A stretch of DNA of 64,000 nt from Mycogone perniciosa (GCA_025331125.1 JAOALB010000054.1:124001-188000), one strand, 5' to 3'. Positions 31,579-43,723 are shown, numbered from the stretch's first letter. The notes: generated from the sequence alone by a model not told the origin. Numbers and translations: made by a program.

Positions 31579-32533
31579 ACGTGGGATTCAGTGTATGAAG
31601 GGATGGAATGTTTCCTTTCTACAAATTCCCCGTTTGCGCTTCCTTGATTGATAGTGGATTCATAGCAGCTCAGAGTTGTCTCCAAATTCTTTGGCATTGG
31701 CGCTCATGTACAGTTGTTCTCACAATCGATCGCAAAGTGGCAGCACCAGTTATTCTTCCCATTTATAAGGTGCCTACTCTCAAAGCCAAGGGTTTCCACG
31801 AATTATACAGAATATCTTTTCTGTTTAGATATTTGGTTCCGATTCGCGCTATGAGGTGGAGAATTTATCGCAGGTTGGTAGGGTAGGTAGGTACTTGGTA
31901 AATGATTCGATGATAGGTTAGCCTAGACAAGAGGTGCAAATGTTCATGTACTGTTAGTTTTCAATAAATGAATTAAAACTGAGAGTATATTCATGTATTG
32001 ATATATAATTATGATCACTCATAGTAAAAGGAGTTGGTTATTCAAGCTTCTATGGCAAAATGTCTCGTCGATGTGATGACAGTGCACTCCGTATCCACTC
32101 GTAGTGTACAGAGTACTTCGTATGACTTGGGAAAATGACGCCATTTTTGCAACGGCATTTTCTGAGAGGCTCGGAGCCAAAGTCACAAGCGGGGCGCGGA
32201 GCTCGTTTGGGAACCATTTAATGCCGCTTTAGGGTTGGGGGCTATGGATATTCACAGGCATCGCATCGCCAACAGAGTGAAGAAACGGAAATGGGAGGGA
32301 TTTAGCAAACCAGAAATCCAAAGCTATCTATGGAACTAATAATCGGGGGAAATAGGGACAGCTAGATCGTGTAAAAAAGCCACTCGGCTGAGCAGAGGCA
32401 AACTTCAGACGATGAGGTCAGAGAGAGACACATGCCAAAGGTGCCTGATGGCGGCAATAGGGTGGCGGCACCGCTAAGCCTAAACGGGCCTGCACAAGAA
32501 CAACCGCGGGGCAGCACGAAGCAGCCAGGGTCG

Positions 32534-32601
32534 TAACGCAGACTGCTAGACTCACCTCGCAGCGTCTTAACGCAGACTGCTAGACTCACCTCACAGCGTC
32601 T
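32534..32601. repeat. 34-base unit repeated twice in tandem
   Basis: Units 32534-32567 and 32568-32601 begin TAACGCAGACTGCTAGACTC and differ at one position (CGCAGCG versus CACAGCG). Confidence 0.9.
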
Positions 32602-32737
32602 AGACCACGACTCGTCGCATCCTCGATTGTGGAACACGCAGTACAGGTACAGTGGCCGTCTGCTCGTCTGGGACTTGGGGACTTTGTGCTCTCGCGGGAG
32701 GTGACAACGCACGCATAGCATAGCATATTGGCCGTCT

Positions 32738-32793
32738 GCTCTGTTCTGCCCTGCTTTGCTTTGCTCTGCTCTGCCCATCTCTGCTCATCTCTA
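32738..32793 (+). promoter_or_regulatory. TCTGC-rich pyrimidine tract before SerB-like gene
   Basis: Repeated TCTGC/TTTGC units on the coding strand end about 90 bases before the start codon. This resembles the CT boxes of fungal core promoters. Confidence 0.35.
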
Positions 32794-32884
32794 TACCACC
32801 ACCAGGTTTTTACCCCACACATCGCACAGCGCACACACAACTTCCTTCAGCAACAGCGAGTCGAGCTCGAACGAACCAGACACC

Positions 32885-34321
32885 ATGGCAGACACGGCTG
32901 GCTCCCCGAAGCCCGCGCCTCAGCGCCCGCAGCTGACCAGCAACATGCGGAGCAGCTCCTATCTCAGCGATCACCAGCAGTACCGCCCACCGCGGGCCCC
33001 AGATGCGCGCCAGGGCATCGACACCGTTGTCGAGGACATGGCCGCTTCCCCAAAGCCAATCCTCCCGTTCAATGGTGTCCCGTCTCCCGAGAACCCCCCT
33101 GTCGTAGTCGACAGCGGCGTCACTCACAGCTACTCACATCCCAACTGCGCGCCGCCAACCGGCCAGAAGACGGACAGGTTGATCGCAACGCTGTTCTACA
33201 AGGGGCCTGACAGGGCCTCGACGGCCTCCTCCAGTGCTCACAGGTCTCGCTCCCCGGCCAAAAATGGACTGTCCGACAGCAGCGAGTCCTTGCCCGCCAA
33301 CATGGCCCCGACGACCAACATCGATGCCTTCCCGCTGGAGCCCCCGACACAGGAGTCAGAGCAGCTGGACCACCTCTACGGCTCGTACGTCTCCCCTCTG
33401 TGCATCACCTCTTTCCTCCATCTCATGTCATCATTCCCTCGCCCCGAGGGTGCTGATGAGCCGCACTCGTCGCACCGATGTCTCGATAACCAGGAGAGCC
33501 CGCGCGTTGTCGAGCTCACTCTGTCGCCTGCCCCATCACCGCAGTATCTCAGTCTATCAGATCTACGGAAACATGAGATGATCTATAGGTTTGAACAGGA
33601 ATGGAACGTTGATGTCACGCTGCAGAGGGATGTGCTTTGGAGAAAGCACCCTCGTCTCATCGTCTTTGACATGGACAGCACACTCATCACCCAGGAGGTC
33701 ATTGACCTCTTGGCTGAGACAATCAAAGACCCCCCAGACCTCCCAGCACGAGTTGCCAACATTACGCACCGCGCCATGCTTGGAGAGTTGGAGTTCGAAG
33801 CATCTTTCCGGGAGCGGGTTGCCCTTCTCAAGGGCCTTCCAGCAACCATCTTCGAGGACCTTCGACCGATCCTGAACGTGACGAATGGTGTGCGAGGTTT
33901 GCTCAAGGCCCTGAAACGTCTTGGTGTAAAGACGGCAGTACTCTCTGGTGGATTCTTGCCACTCACGAGCTGGTTGGCAAAGGAGCTTGGTATTGATTAT
34001 GCGCATGCTAATGAAGTGGTCATTGGGGAGGATGGCAAGCTCACGGGTGAGGTCAAGGGCACCATCGTTGGCAAGGAGCGAAAGCGTGATCTGCTTGTGG
34101 AGATTGCCGCCAGAGAAGGCTTTGATCTCTCACAAGTCATGGCTATCGGCGATGGCGCCAACGATCTTCTGATGATGGAGAAGGCCGGTCTTGGCGTGGC
34201 GTGGAATGCTAAGCCGCGGGTGCAGATGGAGGCTGGGGCAAGGCTGAACGGAGACAGCATGCTGGACTTGCTCTATCTATTCGGACTCACAGGTGAAGAG
34301 ATAGACATGTTGATTGCTTAG
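32885..34321 (+). CDS. Phosphoserine phosphatase-like HAD enzyme (SerB type)
   Basis: This intronless gene encodes 478 residues. SerB-type enzymes dephosphorylate phosphoserine in the last step of serine synthesis. Evidence: HAD motif I IVFDMDSTLI with Asp near 262 and 264; the cap region TIKDPPDLPARVANITHRAML; motif II TAVLSGGFLPLT; the lysine region GKERKRDLL; and motif III/IV AIGDGANDLLMM near 422. The N-terminal 240 residues are long: a Ser/Pro-rich disordered start, then an ACT-like region (DRLIATLFYKG...YGSYVSPLCITSFLHLMSSF...RVVELTLSPAPS) interrupted by a disordered insert. Yeast Ser2 (about 309 residues) lacks this extension, so a regulatory ACT-like domain is inferred. The ATG at 32885 has an ACCATGG context. 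Confidence 0.87.
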   Translation: MADTAGSPKPAPQRPQLTSNMRSSSYLSDHQQYRPPRAPDARQGIDTVVEDMAASPKPILPFNGVPSPENPPVVVDSGVTHSYSHPNCAPPTGQKTDRLIATLFYKGPDRASTASSSAHRSRSPAKNGLSDSSESLPANMAPTTNIDAFPLEPPTQESEQLDHLYGSYVSPLCITSFLHLMSSFPRPEGADEPHSSHRCLDNQESPRVVELTLSPAPSPQYLSLSDLRKHEMIYRFEQEWNVDVTLQRDVLWRKHPRLIVFDMDSTLITQEVIDLLAETIKDPPDLPARVANITHRAMLGELEFEASFRERVALLKGLPATIFEDLRPILNVTNGVRGLLKALKRLGVKTAVLSGGFLPLTSWLAKELGIDYAHANEVVIGEDGKLTGEVKGTIVGKERKRDLLVEIAAREGFDLSQVMAIGDGANDLLMMEKAGLGVAWNAKPRVQMEAGARLNGDSMLDLLYLFGLTGEEIDMLIA

Positions 34322-34730
34322 GGGGGATGTTGGTTTGGTTTGTAAGTCTGAGGGAAGTGGATGAGAGAAGCTTGGCGCAAGGGCCAGGGGTTGGATTTTT
34401 GTTCGGTAGCTATGACAGCAGACTTTCTAATGAGACCACGACAGCGGATATAACTATGTATGCCATGGACTCTGTCTATGATCTCTACGTATTATTTGTC
34501 AGACTGGAGGGGTTACTAAAAGCCATTTCAGGCACGTCCGCTATTACGTCCCGGCACTTACACCCACAGGAGTCAATTGGCGGCCTAATGTGTCAAACAT
34601 GCTCCAAATTCGTATCCCAACTGTCAAATCTACACAGGCAAACGTTTGCCTTACAATTTTTACCCGGTACAATTGAGTACAAAATGCCGCTCCCCCTCGT
34701 CTATTTCTTTGCCTTTTCACAATATGTCCC
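34322..34730. other. Convergent 3' intergenic, 409 bp
   Basis: Shared 3' flank of the SerB-like gene and the small mitochondrial protein gene. Nothing else recognised. Confidence 0.5.
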
Positions 34731-35273
34731 TTAAGGGTAGCCCTCCTTACCCCACTTGTTGTACTTGTCGTGCAGCTCCTGGGGCAGAGTAACGTTGGGA
34801 ACAATGACAACGTTGAGAGCGCTGGGAGCGTCCTTAGGAGCCTGGCTGGGGTCACCACCGGGGTGGTACTTGTACTTGCCCTGGGCATCGCCTTGCCAGG
34901 GCATACCGTCCTTGGCGACGTTGACGGGGGTCTCGGAGGTGGACTGGGTAGGCGATCGGCCTGGACATCATTGTTAGCAATTTTTGGATCTTTCACACGC
35001 CGCACAAGACGTCATCGTATATCGCATACCGAAGTAGTAACCAGCACCACCGAGAGCAAGGGTCATGACACCGCCGAGGATCTGTAAAGCCGCGGATATT
35101 AGCTGCTTGCTGGCGGGAGGGCATCAACCTTGTATAGCTGAGAACTCGAGGTCTTTATGACGCACCAAAATCTCGGGGTTGCGCTTAGACTCCTGCTTGA
35201 GCTCCTGCTTGGCAGCGTCCTGGAGACGGCGGACGGTGGTGGAGAAGAATCGGCGAGTGATGTGGGAGGCCAT
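34731..35273 (-). CDS. Small mitochondrial single-pass membrane protein, uncharacterised
   Basis: Model complement(join(34731..34960, 35030..35081, 35166..35273)), 129 residues. The N-terminus MASHITRRFFSTTVRRLQ is basic, rich in Ser/Thr and free of acidic residues, as in a mitochondrial targeting peptide. A membrane helix follows at about 37-53 (ILGGVMTLALGGAGYYF). The rest is a soluble, Pro/Gly-rich tail with a strongly patterned end: KYKYHPGGDPSQAPKDAPSA, then VVIVPNVTLPQELHDKYNKW. I believe this tail is conserved among filamentous ascomycetes but cannot name a function. Introns of 84 and 69 bases have GT..AG borders and correct phases. The gene is divergent from the palmitoyltransferase gene. 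It could be an accessory subunit or assembly factor of the inner membrane. Confidence 0.82.
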
Positions 35274-36541
35274 TGCGACGGACTGAGGGTCAAATTGGCT
35301 GGTGGGATGTGGTGATGGTTTGGGCGGGACGCTGGGCCAAAAGCTTGCTTGCTCCGTAAAGAAGATGCCGAGTGGTATGATGGTTTCAACCCGAGATTCC
35401 GAGAATGCTATTGGCCAATGCCGAGGTGGGCTGTATCACGTGCAAGATCACGACATGGTGGACAATGCGTGTCATGGTTGGATAAGCAGGTTAGTTAACA
35501 CGTCATTTTCGTGGCCGCATAATCCAGGCATCGATGATGTCGGCCAGGCCACGGCAATTTCCACACCAAGACCAATCATTGATTATGGCTTGACAAGCAA
35601 ACCACCAAATCACTTATTGACAGCGCAGAGGAGACACAAAAAGAAAGCAAATGACCTTAAAAAAACCACATAACAAGCACGTTGCGCCAATCAACGGATG
35701 AAAGAAGCACCCAAAAAGAATCCATCCCATGCCATCTTTTTGCGCAGCAAAAGTTAAATGCAGCTTACGGGTAGTATTAGAGTACAAGTAGTAGAAGTAT
35801 TAGCGGCTGCAACGTGCATTTCCGCTTGTGGACTAATGCCTGCAATGCACTAATCAACTTCCTGCGCACTCTGCTGCAAGCCCCTTTTACGCTGGACAAA
35901 CAGGGACTAGAGGGCCCACGCGGTAGACCTGCAGCACGCCGCGCCAGCACTGTCGAAACGGAAGAGCCCAAAGACAGACACCTTCGCCAGGGAAAAAAGG
36001 AACAAGCGTCGAGCTCAGTCACACACACCACGCACCACGCTTTTCCCTCCATCCCACGCCTCATTGGGGGCTCGTCACTCATTTTCCCCGTCACCTAGTA
36101 GTTTTCCTTCCCTTTGCATACGATCAATCAATCAATCCCCGCTTCCTACGTTCCCTTCACGTTCCTTTCTCTCCCTCGTGCAGCAGCTGTTTCGCGACGT
36201 TCTTTGGCCTTGGTACTAGTACGGAGTAACACGGTCTCGTTTCTGCACCTCATCTCCTCGCCATCCGAGACACGACGAATCTCTGCGCGACCGAACACTT
36301 TAGGCAACCAGCCGACACATACATACAGATTTCCAACCATCGGAACTCGTTTCCCTTGCGTGTGTGTGCGTCCGTCCCGCCACGAGTTTGTCAAACGTCG
36401 AATCGGCCTACCGTACGCCTTAATTATCATCTCCTGGAGCTTTCTTCCACGGAACACTCGGATTTCGCGTCATCGACAACGAACAGACTACATGTTGTAA
36501 AGCGATCGATCATCTGAACTCGGTCACATCGGATCGTTACG
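35274..36541. other. Divergent promoter interval, 1.27 kb
   Basis: Lies between the small mitochondrial gene and the DHHC gene. Contains pyrimidine-rich segments near 36100-36200 and a TACGGAGTA at 36220-36228. No gene is seen. Confidence 0.5.
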
Positions 36542-38610
36542 ATGGCAGCGTTCCAAGGCTCCAATGAGCCAGCCACATTGTCTGGCGATGGCCAGGCCTT
36601 TCCGACAGCCCGATTTCCCAAACTTGATAACCAGCGTCCCGCGAGTGTTGTATCCTCCCGAATGACCGATATCGCGAGCGACGATGAGGGAGAAGGCAAG
36701 GCACCCGCAGCCAAAACGCATCGGACAAAGGGGTCGGAATCACTTGCTCGGCCAGGAACAGGCAGAACAGGCACATCTTCCAAGGGGGCCTGGCCCGGTG
36801 CGCGGAGAAACCTTACCACAGGCTTCCCGCCCAAGAGAGGGAGCATTACAAGCACCACAGCCGGCTCGCTGTCGCGGTCTGGCAGTTTGACATCACGAAG
36901 TCATGTTCCCTCACTAACATCCAATGCCTTTTTTCACCCAATGAGCTCACAGAAGCTGCAAGCCCAGAGAGCTGGCGCAGCACGGCCACCGACAACCACG
37001 CAGCCCCCTCCGCCACAGCCACAGCTTGGGGACATAAATGATAATGCAACCGATATTGACGGAAGCATAATCCATGACTTGGCCTCTCTGTCTAACCACA
37101 TTGCACCGGTTCAACACATCATTTATGGTGATGCCAGCCTCCCCCCACCATCTCGCGGCACCGAGATAACAGAGCAAGAGACATACGATCGGGTCACTGC
37201 AACAACGAGTCCGACTGGCCATAACGCAACTGGCAGCATGACGGATAGCGTCCGACCGCTGCGGAAGAGTGGGCATCAGGACAAGGCACTTCCCCCATTG
37301 AATGTGAATGCAGGGCCGAGCTTCAAGGATCTAAAGAACTTGCCCAGCCCCATAAAATCACCAATGTCATTCGGCTCAGGCTTTCTCCGACCTGGTGATC
37401 AAAACGGAGCCGGCCAAAATCGAAACACGGATGGCGCGGAAAAGCTATCGTCAGTTGCGTCATCCCCGAGACTGAATCCCGTCGACTCACAAGTCAGGCC
37501 AATGACCGAGAGCACTGCTGCACCAACCCAACTGCAAGGCAAAGGCCGAAATTACGAGTATTTCGAAGGCAATACAGTGTTCTTCCTCAAAGGCAGATGG
37601 CAGAACGCCAGGCAACGGCCCATCAACATTGCCACGGGCCTTTTTGTTGTTATTCCTTGCGTTCTCTTCTTTGCCTTTGAAGCTTCATGGCTTTGGCACA
37701 ATATCTCCCCGGCCGTCCCGATAATCTTCGCCTATCTCGCCTATATATGCTTTTCGTCTTTCCTTCACGCATCCATCTCCGATCCCGGGGTGAGTTTATC
37801 GGCTACAGGCATCGTATTTTCCAAAACGCTAACAATTTGCAGATTCTCCCACGAAACCTTCACCAATTCCCTCCCCTCGCTGTCCACGAGGACCCTCTTC
37901 GCATCGATCCTCCGACGAACGACTGGACGCTGATAAAGTCAGCTGAGCCAACCGCTGCTGCTATGGAGGTCCCAGTCAAGCACTGCCGGACTTGCAATAT
38001 CTGGCGGCCACCGCGTGCCCACCACTGCCGTCTCTGCGACAACTGCATCGAGACACACGACCACCATTGTGTGTGGCTTAACAACTGCGTCGGAAAGCGC
38101 AACTACCGATATTTCTTTACCTTTGTCTCATCTGCCACTGTTTTATCCGCCTACCTTATTGCTACTAGCCTTACCCAAGTTCTTGTCTACATGAAACGGG
38201 AGGGCATCTCCTTTGGTGAAGCGATTGATCATTTCCGCGTGGCGTTTGCCTTGGCCATTGTTGCAATCCTGGCATTCTGCTACCCTGCGGCACTGATGGG
38301 ATACCACATTTTCCTGATGGCGCGAGGCGAGACTACGCGAGAGTTCATGAACTCCCATAAGTTCGCTAAGAGGGAACGATATAGGGCGTTCAGTCAGGGC
38401 AGCATCATCAGGAACGTCTTGGCTGTTCTTTGCCGGCCTCGCTCGCCTACATACTACCGTTTCAAGAGCAAATATCAAAATGGTGACCAGCGTCTTGGCG
38501 ACCACCGAGAACTGCGCCCGAGACTCAACTCCCAGGGGGTTGAGATGGGCTCTGTCCAAGGCTTCCAAGGCCCGGTAGCCTTGCGTGGAACGAGCCAAGG
38601 AGGGCAGTGA
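36542..38610 (+). CDS. ERF2: DHHC palmitoyltransferase, Erf2-like
   Basis: Model join(36542..37789, 37843..38610), 671 residues. DHHC enzymes attach palmitate to cysteines of membrane-associated proteins; Erf2 acts on Ras at the ER. Evidence: about 340 residues of Ser/Pro-rich disordered N-terminus; two membrane helices around 360-410 (FVVIPCVLFFAFEASWLW, IIFAYLAYICFSSFLHA); the SDPG/ILPRN motif split by the intron; the cysteine-rich domain HCRTCNIWRPPRAHHCRLCD with DHHC at about 489-492; two more membrane helices; and a basic tail with a TTREF motif (TTxE type). The 53-base intron has a GCTAACAATTTGCAG end. The long N-terminus is typical of filamentous-fungal Erf2. The Erf4 partner is not in the window. 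Confidence 0.9.
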
Positions 38611-39436
38611 TGTTTATGTATGAAACCAATATTTTTCTTACCTTCGTTATTGCATCTTCATTGGGGCGCGGTCTTGATTTTCAAGGAGTAAACTTGTGGG
38701 ATATATCAGGAGCCACGGGGTACATCTTTTACAACTGTTCGACGTATATAATGTATGTGTTTCTAATTACTTATACCCCTCCCAGTGGCGACTTGGCTTT
38801 TGTTTTTTAACTTTCCTTTGCTTCTCTTTTCTTCTCTTTTCTTTTTATTGCCGTGTCTCTTATTTATGGAGAGGCAGGGGGGGGAATGACCAGGAGAGGA
38901 GGGCAGCCAGCCAAGAGAAGCTGAGGGCATATTATGCAGTCTAGACAAGACGACATTATTTCCTACCAAGCGATTTGTTTGCTCGGGTTATTTGTTATTA
39001 CTACTAGTGGCTTGCACACATGTATCGAGTCAGGAGTACATGCGGTGAGTGTAGGCCGAGAAACAAGCAAAATATAATGGTCCAAAGATGATGCTTGAGA
39101 TGCCCCACGTGCAAATGGTACTCCGAACATACCGCCACTTTAGAAATCTAGGTACCTAGCAGAGCGAGCGATAAGCTTGATAAGAGAAAAATTTCGAGAA
39201 ATTTTTGGGACCAGGCCAGCCAACCAGCGGACCGCCAGTCCCCTCGTAGTCAGCAAAGGCTCAGGAGAGAGAAGGAGCCTTGGTTTGGTTGCTGGCGATC
39301 TATCTCCCTTATCCTTCTCTCTCTCCCTCTTGATTATTCTCCTCTCCCCTCGCCTTTGCCATATCCAGCGCAGCGTCTGCGGCCGAAACTCTGCGCTGAA
39401 GAAGAAACATTCTTCGAGAGGGAATTTTCGGACGCA
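38611..39436. other. Intergenic, 826 bp, EF-3 promoter and leader
   Basis: Holds the 3' flank of the DHHC gene and a CT-rich tract at about 39305-39351 immediately before EF-3, as expected for a very highly expressed translation gene. Confidence 0.5.
39305..39351 (+). promoter_or_regulatory. CT-rich core promoter tract of EF-3
   Basis: A long pyrimidine stretch on the coding strand, 85-130 bases before the chosen start codon. Such tracts are common in fungal ribosome and translation factor promoters. Confidence 0.45.
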
Positions 39437-42400
39437 ATGCCTCATCCCGTTTCGCCGCCCACAATGGTGTCCAAGGATGCCCCTCCCCCGCCATCACAAG
39501 AAGATGTTGCCGCCTTTCTGAGCACCATCTTCACAGCCCAGACGTCCGCCGCCTCTATCGATGCCTGCTATGGCCTGTGCGATCTGCTCCTCAACTCGGT
39601 CGGTTCCGCTGGTTTGCAGCAGTATGGCATCCTCGCCGAGGTGAGGAAGGCCGCTGCCGATAAGAAGAGTGGCCTGCGGAGGGAGAGCAGCCAGAACCTG
39701 CTGGGCGCTATTTTTGAGCGCTTCCCCCCAAAGGAGTTGCTGAGCGAGGTTGTGCTGCTGGTGCAGGATGTCAACACTGTGCCGTGTGCGCTGGATGCTC
39801 TGTCGGATAAGGGTGCGGTGGTTCGCGAGGCTGCCCAGTACGGTCTTGATGCGCTGTTTGCGAATTTGAGCGCTGAGGCTCTTGTCGTTGGTCTGCTGCC
39901 GGTCCTGACCGAGTATCTTTCCAAGAAGACCGGAAAGTGGCAGGGAACCATCGGCGCTTACAAGCTGCTGCAGAAGATGGCCGATAAGGCCAAGATGGTC
40001 GTCGGCGGCACCAAGGAGGAGGCTGCCGAGAAGGATCTGCTTCGCGAGGCTATGGGTGCGAAGCTTGCTGGCTTGATTCCCATCGTTGAGGGAGGCATGC
40101 ACGACTTGAAGGCCGAGGTGGAGAAGCAAGCAGTTCAGACCATGAACTCATTGACGACGCTGTTGTCTAACGATGATGTGGCTCCTCGGATCCCTCTGCT
40201 CATCGACACCATGCAACATCCTTCTGCGCAAACTCTGCAAAAGGCAATTCACGCCCTGTCACAGACGACCTTTGTGGCCATCGTCACATCTCCCGTGCTG
40301 GCTCTCTTGACTCCCTTCCTTGAGCGATCCCTCAACACCCCAAGCACTGCTCAGGAAGTTCTGCGTCAGACAGTAGTTATTGTTGAGAACTTGACAAAAC
40401 TTGTCCACGATCCCATCGAGGCTAGAACTTTCTTGCCCAAGTTGACGCCTGGTGTCAAGGCTGTTTGCGATCGGGCTTCCCTTCCAGAGGTCCGCGAGCT
40501 GGCAGAGAGGGCCCTTGCGACCATGACCAAGGCTATGGGTGACGACAAGGACATCATTGCCCGAACCACTGCGGATGATGTCGCCAAGGTTCTGGACGAG
40601 CAGGTCAAGAAAAGTCTCGGCCCGTCTGGTCAGTCTGAAATTTACAAGGCGGCGAGATCCTACATCTGCGAAATGGTTGCCACAGATATCAACTACCGTT
40701 TCGTTAACAGGATATCCGCTCGGATTGCCCCCTATTTGAAATCATTTGTGCAGGATCCCGAGGCCCACCAAGCGGTTGCTGATGCCGTTCAACAGTATTA
40801 TGTTGATGAAGACGAACGCCGCTACGGTGTTCCTGAAAAGGAGGACGACGGCGAGATTGAGATTGTCAACGCCGACTTCTCCTTGGCTTATGGTGGTATG
40901 CTGCTCCTCTCACACACCAACCTGCGACTCCTTAAGGGCCACCGCTACGGTCTCTGCGGTCGAAACGGTGCTGGAAAGTCTACCCTGATGAGAAGCATTG
41001 CGGGTGGCAAGCTTGAAGGTTTCCCTCCCCAGGATGTTTTGCGTACCTGCTACGTTGAGCACAACCAAGGAGAAGATGCTGATATTAGCATCCTTGAATT
41101 CGTCTCCAAGGATCCTGAGATCGGTCCTCAGGGAACTGAGCGCATTTCAGAGGTCTTGTCTGAGTTCGGTTTCACTTCTGGTCCTGAGGGTCGACAGGCC
41201 CAAAGGGTTGGATCCCTCTCAGGAGGTTGGAAGATGAAGCTCGCTCTGGCTCGCGCTATGCTGAAGAAGGCCGATGTCCTCCTCCTGGACGAACCGACTA
41301 ACCATCTCGATGTTGCAAACATTGCTTGGCTTGAAAACTACCTCAAGACGCACCCTGACATCACCAGCTTGATCGTGTCCCACGACTCCGGCTTTTTGGA
41401 TAATGTCACGACCGATATCTACCACTATGAGCCGAACAAGAAGCTGGCCTGCTACAAGGGCAACCTCGCAGCCTTTGTCGAGCTCCGCCCCGAGGCTAAG
41501 AGTTATTACACCCTCTCGGCATCTAACGTTCAGTTCAAATTCCCTCCTCCAGGTATCCTGACTGGCGTCAAGTCACAGACTCGTGCCATTATCCGCATGT
41601 CCAACGTCTCTTATACTTACCCCAAGGCCCCGAAGCCATCTCTTAGCGAAGTCTCCTGCCAGCTTACGCTGTCTTCTCGTGTAGCCATCATTGGACCCAA
41701 CGGTGCTGGAAAGTCAACCTTGATCAAGCTACTCACTGGCGAAGTCATTCCTAGCACTGGCAGGGTTGAGAAGCACCCCAACCTTCGAATTGGTTACATC
41801 AAGCAGCATGCCTTGGAGCACGTTGAGATGCACTTGGAAAAGACACCGAACCAGTACCTCCAATGGCGGTATCAGCATGGTGACGACCGTGAAGTCCATA
41901 TGAAGCAAACTCGTCTCCTGTCAGACAAGGACCGCGAGCAGATGGACAAGTGGATTGATCTGAAGGACGGAAAGCCGGCTAAGCAGATCGAGTCTCTTGT
42001 CGGTCGTCAGAAGTACAAGAAGACCTTCCAATACGAAGTGTAAGAACCAACCAACTATCCCTCATTCAAAGCACGATGTACTGACTGCTGTTCTCTAGGA
42101 AATGGCGCGCAATGTTGCCCAAGCACAACAACATGATTTCTCGTGAGACTCTTCTCGAGTTGGGCTTTGACAAGCTTATCCAAGAATTCGATGACCACGA
42201 GGCTTCTCGTGAAGGTTTGGGATACCGTGAGCTCCAGCCTGCTGTTATCTCTAAGCACTTTGAGGACCTCGGCCTTGACCCAGAGATTGCCAACCACAAT
42301 GAGATTGGTTCCCTCTCTGGCGGTCAGAAAGTTAAAGTCGTCATCGCCGGTGCCATGTGGAACAACCCTCACTTGCTGGTACTAGACGAGCCGACTAACT

Positions 42401-42828
42401 TCTTGGACCGTGACTCCCTCGGAGGTCTGGCCGTTGCTATTCGCGAATTCAGGGGCGGTGTCATCCTCATTTCCCACAACGAAGAATTCGTCGGAGCGCT
42501 GTGCTCTGAACAATGGCTTGTCAACGACGGCAGGGTCGCCCAGCGTGGTAACGCAGCCGTTGACCTGAACAGGTTCGAGGATAGCCGACCAGGAAGTGGC
42601 GTGACCAGCACGGCGGTTAGCACGGCGGCCAACTCGGTCGTGAGCAGCGCTGTCAACAGCGGCGCCGAGGACAACGGTGAGCTGAAGTTCAAGGCCAAGA
42701 AGAAGAAGAAGATGACCAAGAAGGAGCTCAAGGAGCGTGAGGTCCGCCGTCGGTTGAGACACATCGAGTGGTTGAACAGCCCCAAGGGAACGCCTCACCC
42801 CCTTGACACGGATGATGAGGCGGAGTAA
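39437..42828 (+). CDS. TEF3: Translation elongation factor 3 (EF-3), ABC-F type ATPase
   Basis: Model join(39437..42039, 42099..42828), 1110 residues. EF-3 is the fungal ribosome-bound ATPase that helps release E-site tRNA during elongation. Evidence: N-terminal HEAT repeats (to about 330); a four-helix region; first ABC domain with Walker A GRNGAGKST near 508, signature LSGGWKMKLALARAML near 593 and LLLDEPTNHLD; second ABC domain with GPNGAGKST near 752, an inserted chromodomain-like segment around FQYEVKWRAMLPKHN, LSGGQKVKVVIAGAMW and LVLDEPTNFLD; and a Lys-rich C-terminus (KAKKKKKMTKKELKERE). The intron (59 bases, TACTGACTG branch) restores YEVKWRAML. The second ATG at 39464 has a stronger context and could be the true start, giving 1101 residues. 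The gene converges with GT2. Confidence 0.96.
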
Positions 42829-43421
42829 TTTTACACCTTTTCTCCCCCCCCCCTTTTTTTTCTTTTTAATTTTCGCCCCCTTTGTTCCCCTGGGTTTTCA
42901 GTGAAGGATGACGATACAAGAGAGATGAGCTTTTCATGTTGTGTGTTAGCGTGTTATAGACATCCGGGCTGCTTGGTTTAGATCCCACAGCAAGCGGGGG
43001 AGGAGAAAGTGGATAGATGAGAGAAAAGGGAGATGATGGATTGATTGACGGGGGTTTAGAAAAGTTTTCTGAGATTCGGAACGGTTTCGTTTTACTGATA
43101 GATAGAGGCGTTTTAGGATATATAGACTGATGGGAGAAATTTAGAATGATCTTTGATGAAGGTTTGACTCGTGTGATTGGGGTTTTGGTCTAGTAGTGAT
43201 GGAACAAATTTGGAGCTTGAAGTCTATGTAAAAGTCCCTGAATCTGGTCACATCTACAGTTCAGCTCAGCCATCGTGTTTGAGCCCATCCGGAAGCATTT
43301 CAGACGTGGATGAAAAAAATCAGTCTTGTTCATGTTCATATACATCAATTGCTATCAATGCGGCCTCCGGTTTTGCCGTTCAAATAGGCCTGGGTCACTA
43401 TATCCAATAAATCCCACGCAT

Positions 43422-43451
43422 CATCCATCCATCCATCCCATTCATTCATTC
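43422..43451. repeat. CATC/ATTC tetranucleotide microsatellite
   Basis: About four CATC units followed by three ATTC units. Confidence 0.85.
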
Positions 43452-43704
43452 AAAACAGTCCTTCGGTTTTGCCCTTTCCAATGCCCAAGGGGGGGGAGAA
43501 AAACAAATCCCCACTTGTTCTAAGAAACTCCGGGTGAAAAAAAACCATATTTCCTCCTAGGAGATGTGTTCTCGTGTCTCTTGTGTATAGGATAATTAAA
43601 TATTTAAGATCTAATAGTGGGAAAGGGAAAAGATTCATGAATGACACATGTTGTGACCGAGATGGGAGACATGCCAGTTCATAACGATAGGATAAGAATG
43701 ATTA

Positions 43705-43723
43705 GTGTGTGTGTGTGTGTGTG
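43705..43723. repeat. GT dinucleotide microsatellite
   Basis: Nine uninterrupted GT units. Confidence 0.9.

Larger units (their letters stand above)
31579..32884. other. Intergenic, 1.3 kb
   Basis: Contains a 34-base tandem duplication at 32534-32601 and a TCTGC-rich pyrimidine tract at about 32738-32793 before the next gene. No gene is seen. Confidence 0.5.
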
